Source: Pseudoalteromonas sp. CO133X
GTDB lineage: Bacteria > Pseudomonadota > Gammaproteobacteria > Enterobacterales > Alteromonadaceae
Direction of reading: 5' to 3'
NCBI GenBank assembly: GCA_004208945.1
Contig: SGPE01000030.1
Coordinates: 558,001 to 622,000 of the forward strand
DNA: 64,000 nt
Every line of letters starts with the position of its first letter. Positions within the stretch are counted from its first letter, which is position 1. The notes under the pieces were generated by a model. It searched no databases and had not been told where the DNA came from. It saw only the letters and a program-made list of their open reading frames with translations. Position numbers and translations under genes: made by a program. This document shows, one piece after another, positions 56,017-64,000 of this stretch.

Positions 56017-57237
56017 GTGCAAACCATCAACTTCAAATCGGTGCCTTTTTTACAGCAGCACATAAAAGATACGCTTGCTTTTTATCACCCTCATTGTGTT
56101 GATCAGGCTTCAAATGGGGCCGGTGGCTTTTACCAATATTTTAAAAATGATGGTGAAGTTTACGACAAACAAACTCGCCATTTAGTATCTAGTACGCGTT
56201 TTGTGTTCAACTATGCAATGGCTTATATCGAGTTTAAAAACCCTGACTACCTGACACTGACAAAACATGGTCTAGATCATCTTGAAAATGTTCATAAACA
56301 ACTCTCGGGTGGCTACGCATGGCTGTTAGAGCAAGACGAAGCCGGTTGCGTCACTATTTTAGATGATACAAACCACTGTTATGGACTTGCATTTGTGTTA
56401 CTCGCGAATGCGGTTGCTCTTAAGGCAGGAGTAACTGAATGTGAGCAAACAATATCGCGAGTTTGGGATTTACTCGAAAAACATTACTTTGAACAACATC
56501 ACAACGCGTACTTAGATGAGCGAACAGGTGACTTGAGTCAAGCAGATAGCTATCGTGGTCAAAATGCCAATATGCATTTATGCGAAGCTTTACTCATGTG
56601 TTTTGAAGCAACAAATAATGACCGCTACTTAGCACGAGCCAAGCTACTTGCAGAAACCTTTACGGTTAAACTAGCTGAACATAGCCGACAATTTATTTGG
56701 GAGCATTATTCTCACAACTGGCAACTCGATTTTGATTATAACAAGAATGATCCTAAACACTTATTTAGACCGTGGGGCTTTCAACCTGGTCATCAAACTG
56801 AGTGGGCTAAACTGTTACTAATTTTAAATCGCCATATTGATGAGCCTTGGCTCGTTGAACGTGCTAAAAGTTTGTTTGATGAAACACTTACTGTTGCATG
56901 GGATAATCAGTATGGTGGTATATTTTATGGTTTTTCACCAGATAAACAAATTTGTGATAGTGATAAATATTTTTGGGTGCAAGCCGAGTCGTTAGCCGCA
57001 GCTGCCCTACTCGCTGATGCGACAAATGATGAAAGCTATTGGCAATGGTACGAAAAAATTTGGCAGTACAGCTGGCAACATATGGTCGACCATAAATACG
57101 GTGCTTGGTATCGAATTTTATCTGCCGATAACCAACCCTATAGTGATGAAAAATCCCCCGCAGGTAAAACCGACTATCATACTATGGGTGCCTGTTACGA
57201 AGTTTTAAGAACGATTAGATTGAGGAATGCAAAATGA
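56017..57237 (+). CDS. AGE-family sugar isomerase (mannose isomerase candidate)
   Basis: 406 residues from a GTG at 56017, preceded by GGAGAAG; an in-frame TTG 33 nt upstream has no SD. The alpha/alpha barrel family of N-acylglucosamine 2-epimerase and mannose isomerase is shown by FRPWGFQPGHQTEWAKLLL (about 248-266) and KTDYHTMGACYEVLR (near the C-terminus). With a fructokinase in the same operon, mannose to fructose conversion is the simplest assignment, although epimerase activity on another sugar is possible. It overlaps the kinase start by 4 nt. Confidence 0.88.
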   Translation: MQTINFKSVPFLQQHIKDTLAFYHPHCVDQASNGAGGFYQYFKNDGEVYDKQTRHLVSSTRFVFNYAMAYIEFKNPDYLTLTKHGLDHLENVHKQLSGGYAWLLEQDEAGCVTILDDTNHCYGLAFVLLANAVALKAGVTECEQTISRVWDLLEKHYFEQHHNAYLDERTGDLSQADSYRGQNANMHLCEALLMCFEATNNDRYLARAKLLAETFTVKLAEHSRQFIWEHYSHNWQLDFDYNKNDPKHLFRPWGFQPGHQTEWAKLLLILNRHIDEPWLVERAKSLFDETLTVAWDNQYGGIFYGFSPDKQICDSDKYFWVQAESLAAAALLADATNDESYWQWYEKIWQYSWQHMVDHKYGAWYRILSADNQPYSDEKSPAGKTDYHTMGACYEVLRTIRLRNAK

Positions 57238-58184
57238 GTTTAGTGTGTTTTGGCGAAGCATTAATTGACTTTCTATCCGATGGCAAACAGCCTGAGTCAT
57301 TTACCAAATACGCCGGTGGTGCCCCTGCAAACGTGTCGGTGGCTGCTGCTAAACTCGGTTTAAAAACAAGCTTTTGTGGTATGTTAGGCGATGACATGTT
57401 CGGCCATTTTATAAAAGATGAATTGACTCAACATGGCGTAAATACCCACTATTGCCAATTTACCGATGCAGCGAAAACAGCCCTTGCATTTGTTTCATTA
57501 GATGAGAGCGGTGAACGTTCGTTTAGCTTCTACAGACCTCCTGCCGCAGACTTGCTCTATCGCGTTGATGACTTTGAACATAGCATGTTTTCTGAGCACG
57601 CCATCATGCATGTATGCAGCAATAGCTTAACGGAACATAACATCTATCAAACAACTATTTATGGCCTAACACAGGCCAAAAAAGCCGGTGCTGTTTGTAG
57701 TTTTGATATGAACCTACGTGAAAATTTATGGCCAAGTATGCGTCACACACTTGATCGTATTTGGCATGTCATATCGCTATCAGATATTGTGAAACTCTCA
57801 TATGAAGAGCTGGAATTTTTAAATAACCGTAGTCACAAAGACCAGCCATTCAAGCACACTATAAAAACCATTTTAAAAGCTGGGGTTACCTGTTTGTTGG
57901 TTACCAATGGTGGCGAGGCTATTCGGTATTACCATGCTGATTTTACAGGTGAAGTCGCTCCACCAGCCACCAAAGTTGTTGATACTACAGCCGCCGGCGA
58001 CGCATTTATTGGTGGTATGCTGGCTAAAATTGGCCAGTATTGCCCCAATAAACAGGGTTTTAAAGAATATTGCCAAACGCAAAGCAATATCGAAGAGACG
58101 ATTGCTTACGCAGCTAAAGCAGGTGCTTTTGCAGTCAGTCGCTATGGCGCATTTGCGTCATTGCCAAGTGAAAATGACTTATAA
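57234..58184 (+). CDS. PfkB-family fructokinase
   Basis: 316-residue ribokinase-type sugar kinase. Signature 1 is GGAPANVSVAAAKLG (about 28-42), and the C-terminal signature 2 with the catalytic Asp is DTTAAGDAFIGGML (about 249-262). It would phosphorylate fructose made by the upstream isomerase. The ATGA overlap with the isomerase gene indicates coupled translation. It ends at a hairpin terminator. Confidence 0.92.
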   Translation: MSLVCFGEALIDFLSDGKQPESFTKYAGGAPANVSVAAAKLGLKTSFCGMLGDDMFGHFIKDELTQHGVNTHYCQFTDAAKTALAFVSLDESGERSFSFYRPPAADLLYRVDDFEHSMFSEHAIMHVCSNSLTEHNIYQTTIYGLTQAKKAGAVCSFDMNLRENLWPSMRHTLDRIWHVISLSDIVKLSYEELEFLNNRSHKDQPFKHTIKTILKAGVTCLLVTNGGEAIRYYHADFTGEVAPPATKVVDTTAAGDAFIGGMLAKIGQYCPNKQGFKEYCQTQSNIEETIAYAAKAGAFAVSRYGAFASLPSENDL

Positions 58185-58193
58185 TACAAGTAT

Positions 58194-58222
58194 GAACACG
58201 GCTTGTTAAGGCCGTGTTCTTT
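58194..58222 (+). terminator. Terminator after the fructokinase gene
   Basis: 9-bp perfect stem (GAACACGGC / GCCGTGTTC) with an 8-nt loop and a short T run, 10 nt after the stop. Confidence 0.8.
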
Positions 58223-58228
58223 ACCGCA

Positions 58229-59914
58229 TTATTGCTCTTTTTTACATTTATCAATAATAGGTAGGTAACGCAGTACTTTCATGTTTGGGTCAATCACGAC
58301 ATGATCAGCTTCTTTTAATGTGATGCGCAGCTCTCCTTTATCCATTTGGTATATTTTCTCTATACCATTTATCGAAATAGGAACTGGCATGGGGAAACGT
58401 TCAGCTGCAATTTGTGGATGTTGCCAGCTCAATATTAACGTATCGCCGTTATATGTTTCTTTTAATACAGGTAATTCAGCCTGCTTAAGATACATATTAA
58501 AAAACCATTGATAGTCTTTTTCGGTTAAACGATTAATTATGGCAATAAACTCGTCGGTGTTACGATAACGAGGAGCAATTGGGTATGTTAACGACACTGT
58601 GTTATTCACACCATAAAGAAGCTCTCGTGTTGCTTGCCAAAATACGTCTTCACCCACAAGCCAGCGAAGAGTGTGTAATGTCCAACCACCTTTGCCATAT
58701 ATATCGGAGTTAAACGCTTGGTCAGATGTAATTTGTCCATCAAGTACAACAGGTTCACAGTTTTTCAGCCCAAGGTAAGCTGAGTACATGCTGTGGTTAT
58801 ACGCTGCGTCACCAAATTTATATAAGCTGTAACTGGGTTGCATGTAAAAACCAAACCCCTCATGCAGCCATGCATCATTGAGCTTTTCATGGGTCATTAA
58901 GTTGCCAAACCATTCATGAGCCAGCTCATGTTGCAGTAACCAATCATAACCATTTGGATCACGTTTGTATTTTTTACCATACGCGTTGACTGTTTGATGT
59001 TCCATGCCTAAGTGAGGCGTCTCAACAAAACCTAACTTTTCACCGCCCCACGGGTATGGACCAAGCATCTTTTCAAAAAACGTAACCTGCTGGCGTAAAT
59101 CATTTTCGATAAGCTCACGTGCTTTTTGCTCATTTTTTGTGAGAGACCAGAATTCGATAGGTACAGTCGCGCCATTCACACTGGTGTAATCCGTTTGAAT
59201 ACGCGTGTAAGGGCCAATATTAAGTGCAATGTTATAATCACTGGCAGGCACCGATAACAACCAATCAAACTGTTGTTTATTACCCTCTACTGGCCTCACT
59301 TCTTGTAATACGCCATTAGTCACCGCACTCAGCCCTTGCGGTACTGTTAAACGAATGCGCATACTGTCTGCTTTGTCTGCAAAATGGTCTTTACATGGCC
59401 AGAATAAGTCGCAGCCTTCTCCTTGCACAGCGGTTGCTATCCAAGGTTCACCTTGCTCTGTTTTTGAAAATACGAACCCGCCATCCCAAGGGGCATTTTT
59501 AGCTATATGAGGAAACCCTTGATAGGCTACAGCAACACTAACCACACTGTCTTTTGCTTGTTGCTCACCTAAATCAACACGAATTACACCGCCATCTCGC
59601 TCATATTTAAGAGCCTCGCCTTTTGAGCTCACCTCATTAATTGTAAAGCGACTATCCAATTTTAATTCTACAAATTGAGTGGCTGCTAGCAGTTTAAAGT
59701 CTGTTGTAGCAATACCTTTAATACGTTTGTTATCAGGAAATACCTCAAGTGCCAAATCGTAGTGTCTAACATCACTTTTAAGTGCAATTGCCGATAAAGC
59801 TTGCCCTGTATCACCAATAACAGGATCTAATGCAATAGGTTTTGAACTACACGCGGCTAGCACAGCCGATGCTACGACAGTAGTGGCTACTTTAACAAAT
59901 TGATTTACTTGCAA
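58229..59914 (-). CDS. M1-family aminopeptidase lipoprotein
   Basis: 561 residues. Lipobox LAAC with Cys22 predicts an envelope lipoprotein. The metalloprotease site is H329-E-L-A-H333 with E352 as third zinc ligand, in HELAHEWFGNL...WLHEGF. The exopeptidase motif GxMEN appears as G303-M-E-H. The N-terminal beta domain (RHYDLALEV...) is that of M1 enzymes. It lacks the C-terminal helical domain of the larger aminopeptidase N, as in the shorter, cold-active-type M1 members. A role in peptide scavenging in the periplasm is inferred. Confidence 0.93.
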   Translation of the reverse strand: MQVNQFVKVATTVVASAVLAACSSKPIALDPVIGDTGQALSAIALKSDVRHYDLALEVFPDNKRIKGIATTDFKLLAATQFVELKLDSRFTINEVSSKGEALKYERDGGVIRVDLGEQQAKDSVVSVAVAYQGFPHIAKNAPWDGGFVFSKTEQGEPWIATAVQGEGCDLFWPCKDHFADKADSMRIRLTVPQGLSAVTNGVLQEVRPVEGNKQQFDWLLSVPASDYNIALNIGPYTRIQTDYTSVNGATVPIEFWSLTKNEQKARELIENDLRQQVTFFEKMLGPYPWGGEKLGFVETPHLGMEHQTVNAYGKKYKRDPNGYDWLLQHELAHEWFGNLMTHEKLNDAWLHEGFGFYMQPSYSLYKFGDAAYNHSMYSAYLGLKNCEPVVLDGQITSDQAFNSDIYGKGGWTLHTLRWLVGEDVFWQATRELLYGVNNTVSLTYPIAPRYRNTDEFIAIINRLTEKDYQWFFNMYLKQAELPVLKETYNGDTLILSWQHPQIAAERFPMPVPISINGIEKIYQMDKGELRITLKEADHVVIDPNMKVLRYLPIIDKCKKEQ

Positions 59915-60119
59915 AATACTTTTTCCTTATCGTTATTTTTATCAATTTAAAATGGCATGAGCAATTATTTATTACTAAGATTTGCGATGAAATTCAGACC
60001 TATATTAAAAACAGATAGAGGTGATGCTCTGGATATGTAGAGTATCTAAACCTAGGACTTTTAAAGATAATCGTGGTATGTTTTTCAGCGTATCTAATTA
60101 TTAAAAAGGAATTTATGCT

Positions 60120-61856
60120 ATGAATAGCAAACTTCTTGCAGGAGGCGCAGTCGCTATTGTCGCTGGCGCGTTCATCTATTCACAAAGTAATACAAGCGTT
60201 AATGTAGAGTTGTCGCAACTTCAGCACGTCCCTGCCGACACGCCAATTTTTTACGGTCAATTAAAACCATTTCCGTATGCAAAATACTTTGAGCTTATGC
60301 CGAGTGCAATGAAAGGCGGCAACGATTTAACGCCCGTTGTTGCTCAGCTAAGAACAAGTGGCGATCCAAATGCCCTCTTTATTGCCGCGCTTTTAGAAAA
60401 GTACCAAACATCGTTAACGTCATATGACACGTTCAAGTCTACATGGGGATTCAGCGATGAATCTATGGGATTATTTTACAGCCAAGGATTAATGCCGATA
60501 TTTCGTATTAAAGTGGGTGAGCAAACTGCACTTTTAAATAGCATTAAAGAGTCTGCTGATGAAGCAGGTATTTCCTACTCTGATGAATCTTCACAAGGTG
60601 TCACTTACACACAATTTGCACTCACTTTAGATGGTATCGATGATATTCATCTGATTGCATCTGCAACAGATAATTGGGTAACTCTTACTTTGAGTAGTCC
60701 CTTAACAAACGAGCAAGACTTACGAATTGCTTTAGGGGTTGAAAAGCCTGTTAAATCATTAGCAGATACCGATAAACTGGCAACGCTTATCAATACTTTT
60801 TCATTGGATGGAAATTCTGTAGGCTATGTTGATCATCAACGGATTGCTAACGCCCTTACTGGTAAAGAAAACTCTCGCTTACATCAAATGCTAAAAGAGT
60901 TACTTAATAAAGCACAGCAAGACAATGCATTAGCGGCTATTTCAACCCCTGAATGCCAAGATGACATCGCCACCATTGCGGCTAAATGGCCTGCAACTGT
61001 GTCAGGAACTACAAAAACACGCATCACTACTGATTACGCCAACTTTGATGTAAAAGCTGTTCTACAAAGCACAGATCAAGACTTACTAAATACTTTACAA
61101 GCAATACGTGGCTTCGTGCCAAAACACACTACACAACTTGACGGGCAAGTTTTGAGTATTGCCTATGGTGTTGATGTCGCAAAAGTAATGCCGCTTGCCA
61201 ATACACTCACGGGTGCAATTAAGTCAGCTGAGTTTAACTGTGGTCCAATTGTCGCATTACAAAATGAAATGCAAGATGTGAGCACAGCAGGGCTTGCCAT
61301 GATGTCGGGCTTTGCAAACGGCGTACAAGGCATGAGTGTGAGCGTTCAAGATGCTGTATTTAATATTGATGACTACCAAGGGCCACAAATTGATAAGCTT
61401 GATGCTATCGTTACCCTATCAGCTACCGATGCCCATGGTTTGTATTCGATTGCGCAAGGTTTTGTACCACCACTTGCCAATATAAAACTGCCTGCCAATG
61501 GTGATGCGGTGCTGATCAACGAATACATTCCCTCACCAGTGCCACTTAACTTTGACATTAAAATGGCGCTAAAGGGCAATCATATTGTGATTTTCACTGG
61601 TGATAAGTCAGCACAGATTGCCGATACTCTAGAGTCGCAAAGTGTCACTAAAAATGGCTTTGTGAACATGGCATTTGACGTTCAAAAAATTCTTTTACCT
61701 TTGCTCGATAGCGTTGCAGCAACCGGTCAATTAAGTGATGAGGAAATGGCTGAACTTGATTCACTACGTCATCAACCTGTTAGTGTTTATTTTGCCACCG
61801 ACATCACTGATAACGGTATTAACATGGAAAGTAATGTACAAATCACAAAAGAGTGA
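60120..61856 (+). CDS. DUF3352-like envelope protein, hypothetical
   Basis: 578 residues with one N-terminal hydrophobic segment (about 5-22). The start of the mature part (LSQLQHVPADTPIFYGQLKPFPYAKYF) fits DUF3352-type proteins, whose function is unknown. It has several repeated mixed alpha/beta stretches and no catalytic motif. It is a single gene with its own terminator, convergent with nothing close. A membrane-anchored periplasmic location is predicted. Confidence 0.75.
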   Translation: MNSKLLAGGAVAIVAGAFIYSQSNTSVNVELSQLQHVPADTPIFYGQLKPFPYAKYFELMPSAMKGGNDLTPVVAQLRTSGDPNALFIAALLEKYQTSLTSYDTFKSTWGFSDESMGLFYSQGLMPIFRIKVGEQTALLNSIKESADEAGISYSDESSQGVTYTQFALTLDGIDDIHLIASATDNWVTLTLSSPLTNEQDLRIALGVEKPVKSLADTDKLATLINTFSLDGNSVGYVDHQRIANALTGKENSRLHQMLKELLNKAQQDNALAAISTPECQDDIATIAAKWPATVSGTTKTRITTDYANFDVKAVLQSTDQDLLNTLQAIRGFVPKHTTQLDGQVLSIAYGVDVAKVMPLANTLTGAIKSAEFNCGPIVALQNEMQDVSTAGLAMMSGFANGVQGMSVSVQDAVFNIDDYQGPQIDKLDAIVTLSATDAHGLYSIAQGFVPPLANIKLPANGDAVLINEYIPSPVPLNFDIKMALKGNHIVIFTGDKSAQIADTLESQSVTKNGFVNMAFDVQKILLPLLDSVAATGQLSDEEMAELDSLRHQPVSVYFATDITDNGINMESNVQITKE

Positions 61857-61875
61857 TTAATTTAATTAAATACAC

Positions 61876-61903
61876 AAAGAGCGCAATTCAGCGCTCTTTT
61901 TTT
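61876..61903 (+). terminator. Terminator after the DUF3352-like gene
   Basis: 9-bp perfect stem (AAAGAGCGC / GCGCTCTTT) with a 6-nt loop, followed by a T run, 20 nt after the stop. Confidence 0.92.
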
Positions 61904-62073
61904 ACACTCTCTTTCAGTACTATAAACCCCATTTCATTTAAAAGTGTATTCATGCAGCTCGCTAATGATGGTAAATCAGTTGTTTCTTGATCAATACTTC
62001 ATGTTTAACTCACTGTATATGTAGATAACTAAAGACTATACTTGTTCCATTAAATGTACATGTTGAGGTTATT

Positions 62074-62328
62074 ATGAGAATCGTATCTTTTACTGAAGCT
62101 AAAAATGATCTCAAAGCTGTTTTGGATGGTGTAGTTAATGATGCTGATACAACAGTTATTACCCGTCGTGATTCTGAAGATGCCGTGGTTATGTCTTTGG
62201 ATTACTACAATAGCCTTATGGAAACAGTTCACTTATTACGTTCACCTAAAAACGCTGAACATCTAATCCGTTCGATTGCACAGTACCGTGCTGGTAAAAC
62301 AACAGCACGAGAGTTAATTGATGAATGA
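62074..62328 (+). CDS. yefM: YefM-family antitoxin
   Basis: 84 residues of the Phd/YefM antitoxin family. N-terminal DNA-binding part MRIVSFTEAKNDLKAVLDGV and the middle VITRRDSEDAVVMSLDYYNSLMET are typical; the C-terminal toxin-binding helix ends TTARELIDE. It appears intact. An upstream palindrome AATGTACATGTTGAGG-like region could be its operator. Its 3' end overlaps the start of a disrupted yoeB toxin gene, so it is now an orphan antitoxin. Confidence 0.95.
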   Translation: MRIVSFTEAKNDLKAVLDGVVNDADTTVITRRDSEDAVVMSLDYYNSLMETVHLLRSPKNAEHLIRSIAQYRAGKTTARELIDE

Positions 62329-62504
62329 TAGTCAACGATTACTGTCGTGGACTGATGACGCATGGGATGACTACCTGTATTGGCAATACTCAAGACAAGA
62401 AAACACTCAAGCGCATCAACAAACTCATTAATGATACTAACAGACTTGTTTACATAGTCGATGATCAAGCGATAACGATAATTTCGTGTCGTTACCACTA
62501 TTAA
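62321..62504 (+). pseudogene. yoeB: yoeB toxin pseudogene (frameshift plus internal deletion)
   Basis: Starts at the ATG at 62321, overlapping yefM by 8 nt, and reads MNDSQRLLSWTDDAWDDYLYWQ (22 codons). One extra base at about 62387 then shifts the frame; in the shifted frame TQDKKTLKRINKLINDTNR continues the YoeB sequence. About 29 residues between that and LVYIVDD are missing compared with E. coli YoeB, and the tail CRYHY with stop at 62502-62504 is intact. The lost part holds the catalytic Glu46 and Arg65. The frame read without correction ends after about 36 residues. Confidence 0.92.
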
Positions 62505-62534
62505 ATCTGGCGCTAACAAAGCTATTATGAGTGA

Positions 62535-63071
62535 TTACTCAGTGTCGGCTTTCTCAGATTGATTTGGTTGCCATTTAAGTGAGTTGTTAGTGTCTCGACT
62601 ATTGCAAATGGTGTCGTTAGAGCTTTCGATGCCACCGAGTTTGGCAAGTCGGTCGTAAAGCACAACATTGCAGGTTGCAGCTAGGTTCATACAGCCTATG
62701 GTTGGCACATACACTACGTCATCACACCACTTCAGCACGTCTTTACTGACCGAGCCATCTTCAGGGCCAAACACATAGAATGCGTTTTCAGGATGCTTAA
62801 ATTCAGGCAGTGGCGTTGCACCTTCAACCAGCTCAATCACCACCGTTGTTGCACCTTCAGGCTTGGCTTGTTCTAGGCTTTCAACTTGGGTTAGTGGAAT
62901 ATGCTCAAGCACATTTTTGGTATCGGTATGGTACTTATTAGCGCGTAAATATCGGCTACCAGTAAAAAACACTTGCTTGGCATTATAACACCCAGCGGCG
63001 CGTAGCACCCCACCCACATTCGTCGGGCTTTTTGGGTTTAACAGGCCAATGCTTGCTTTAAGGGCGCTCAT
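62535..63071 (-). CDS. SpoU-family RNA methyltransferase (TrmH-like)
   Basis: 178-residue SPOUT-fold 2'-O-methyltransferase. Motif 1 is NPKSPTNVGGVLRAAG (about 12-27), motif 2 VFGPEDGSVSK (about 98-108) and motif 3 VPTIGCMNLAATCNVVLYDRL (about 121-141). It should methylate a ribose in rRNA or tRNA; the target is unknown. Its start overlaps the stop of the YcgN gene by one base (TAATG), so the two are coupled. Confidence 0.92.
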   Translation of the reverse strand: MSALKASIGLLNPKSPTNVGGVLRAAGCYNAKQVFFTGSRYLRANKYHTDTKNVLEHIPLTQVESLEQAKPEGATTVVIELVEGATPLPEFKHPENAFYVFGPEDGSVSKDVLKWCDDVVYVPTIGCMNLAATCNVVLYDRLAKLGGIESSNDTICNSRDTNNSLKWQPNQSEKADTE

Positions 63072-63580
63072 TAATCAATGTCTCTGGTTGGCCACTCGGC
63101 GACGTAAAGGTCAAAGTCATCTAGGTCGACATCACAGTCTTTCACTGTTTTGTCACGCACAGAAATACCCAATTGATGCATCATATCTTTACTGCCACCG
63201 TTCAGTAATGGGTGCCAAGAAGCAAGGCCACGACCTTCGTAAAGACGGCGGTAGCTACAGCTTTGCGGCATAAAAAAGATATCTTTGAGGTTTTCTTTAG
63301 TGAGTTTTACACACGAAGGCACTAAGATTTGACGGTTCGCATATTCGCTACAACCACAGGTGTCGTTGTCTAGGTACTGGCAAACGATATTAGTGAAAAT
63401 AAGTTCTTCACCCTCACGAAGTTGATCCGTTGCGGTAAATTCATCTTCGTCTTCACTGTCAATAAATGTGTTTAAACAACATTTACCACAGCCGTCACAA
63501 ATGGCTTCCCATTCAGGTTGTGACATTTGCTCAAGCGAGCGCTTAAGCCAAAATTGATCTTCTAACATGGTATTACTCAA
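63071..63580 (-). CDS. ycgN: YcgN-family (UPF0260) cysteine-cluster protein
   Basis: 169 residues with the UPF0260 pattern: CDGCGKCCLNTFID (about 28-41), a FTNIVCQYLDNDTCGCSEYANR stretch, VPSCVKLTKENL and PQSCSYRRLYEGRGLASWHPLLNGG. The six to eight conserved cysteines probably bind a metal or iron-sulfur cluster. Function is unknown; in E. coli it is a single-copy housekeeping gene. A Met four codons downstream is an alternative start. Confidence 0.93.
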   Translation of the reverse strand: MSNTMLEDQFWLKRSLEQMSQPEWEAICDGCGKCCLNTFIDSEDEDEFTATDQLREGEELIFTNIVCQYLDNDTCGCSEYANRQILVPSCVKLTKENLKDIFFMPQSCSYRRLYEGRGLASWHPLLNGGSKDMMHQLGISVRDKTVKDCDVDLDDFDLYVAEWPTRDID

Positions 63581-63632
63581 AGCCCCTAAACAGCGCGCAT
63601 TCTAGCGTAAAGCCAGCATGCGCGCAAAGGTG

Positions 63633-64000
63633 CTATTTTTGCTCGTTAACCCAACGCTTAATTTTCTCTTCAAGAATTGGCATTGGTAATGCGCCATCAA
63701 TCAGCACTTGCGTATGGAAGGCTTTAATATCGAACTTATCGCCTAGCTCTTTACTCGCGTAGTCACGTAGTTCTTGGATTTTGAACTGACCTAACTTGTA
63801 CGAGAGCGCTTGGCCAGGCCATGCAATATAACGCTCAACTTCGGCAATAATGTCACTTTCGGCCATTGATGAGTTAGCCAACATGTAATCAATACCTTGT
63901 TGGCGTGTCCAACCTTTTGCATGAAAACCAGTATCAAGCACTAAGCGCATTGCACGTAATTGCTCATCCGATAAACGGCCATACCACATGTAAGGGTCAG
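63633..64000 (-). CDS. DUF885-family peptidase-like protein, N-terminus cut by window
   Basis: The open frame runs from the window edge (codons for D-P-Y-M-W-Y-G) to the stop at 63633. The stretch WYGRLSDEQLRAMRLVLDTGFHAKGW is a conserved part of DUF885 proteins, which are metallopeptidase-like and usually about 590-610 residues, so only the C-terminal fifth is here. The start at 63989 that a plain ORF search gives is not the real one. Confidence 0.9.
   Translation of the reverse strand, partial: DPYMWYGRLSDEQLRAMRLVLDTGFHAKGWTRQQGIDYMLANSSMAESDIIAEVERYIAWPGQALSYKLGQFKIQELRDYASKELGDKFDIKAFHTQVLIDGALPMPILEEKIKRWVNEQK

Noticed and set aside
62229..62519. Minus-strand ORF of 96 residues over the toxin remnant
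   Set aside because: Antisense to yefM and the yoeB remnant; translated sequence has no recognisable family, while the plus strand reads as YefM/YoeB.
1..64000. CRISPR arrays, tRNA/rRNA genes, prophage or transposase genes
   Set aside because: No regular repeat-spacer pattern, no RNA gene signature and no integrase or transposase ORF was recognised by reading; a dedicated search (tRNAscan, ISfinder) would settle it.

Overview
The window looks like a chromosomal segment of a marine gammaproteobacterium of the order Alteromonadales, most likely Pseudoalteromonas. This rests on AT-rich DNA, many TonB-dependent receptors, a TtpC/ExbB/ExbD/TonB2-type transducer, several chemoreceptors, a long-form urocanate hydratase and a bisucaberin/desferrioxamine-type siderophore cluster. 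The genus is inferred from the protein families. No rRNA, tRNA, CRISPR array, prophage or intact insertion sequence was recognised.

Layout. 1-5479: heavy-metal efflux (HME-RND pump cut by the window edge, its membrane-fusion protein, a small CzcI-like Cys/His protein and a divergent CDF exporter). 5482-11183: iron uptake and storage (PepSY reductase, DUF3703 protein, IutA-like receptor, two complementary bacterioferritin subunits, a free-standing AraC-type DNA-binding protein), with Fur-box-like sites. 11218-14198: assorted small genes (secreted hypothetical, degenerate HIT protein, GFA protein, exported esterase). 14369-18891: hutH-hutU histidine degradation with a divergent LysR regulator. 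18869-27113: mixed housekeeping and small genes, including a voltage-gated cation channel with an unusually acidic filter, a chemoreceptor, a YHS protein, an AraC regulator, a glutaredoxin and a PaiB-like protein.

27283-35901: a complete NIS siderophore locus (decarboxylase, N-hydroxylase, acyltransferase, IucA/IucC synthetase, receptor, FhuF-type reductase) behind a Fur-box-like site. 35972-37844: asd and a small secreted Cys protein. 38125-47824: a one-directional block that encodes a dedicated TonB transducer (DUF3450, TtpC, ExbB, ExbD, TonB, TPR) followed by a beta-helix surface lipoprotein and a 900-residue TonB receptor. 48197-50638: a class 3 lipase with two small unknown proteins, possibly an effector locus. 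50649-52349: DsbA-like oxidoreductase and a diguanylate cyclase. 52372-58184: a chemoreceptor, FucP-like transporter, AGE-family sugar isomerase and fructokinase, tied together by two copies of an identical 19-nt palindromic operator. 58229-64000: M1 aminopeptidase lipoprotein, a DUF3352-like protein, a yefM antitoxin whose yoeB toxin is wrecked, a SpoU methylase, a YcgN protein and the 3' part of a DUF885 gene.

How it works together: the main theme is metal handling. Iron is scavenged by a self-made dihydroxamate-type siderophore, imported by energised outer-membrane receptors, released by two different reductase types and stored in a two-subunit bacterioferritin, while excess divalent metals are exported. 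A second theme is sugar sensing: a chemoreceptor appears to be co-regulated with a mannose/fructose-type catabolic operon. Starts were adjusted where a Shine-Dalgarno sequence or family N-terminus argued for a downstream codon.
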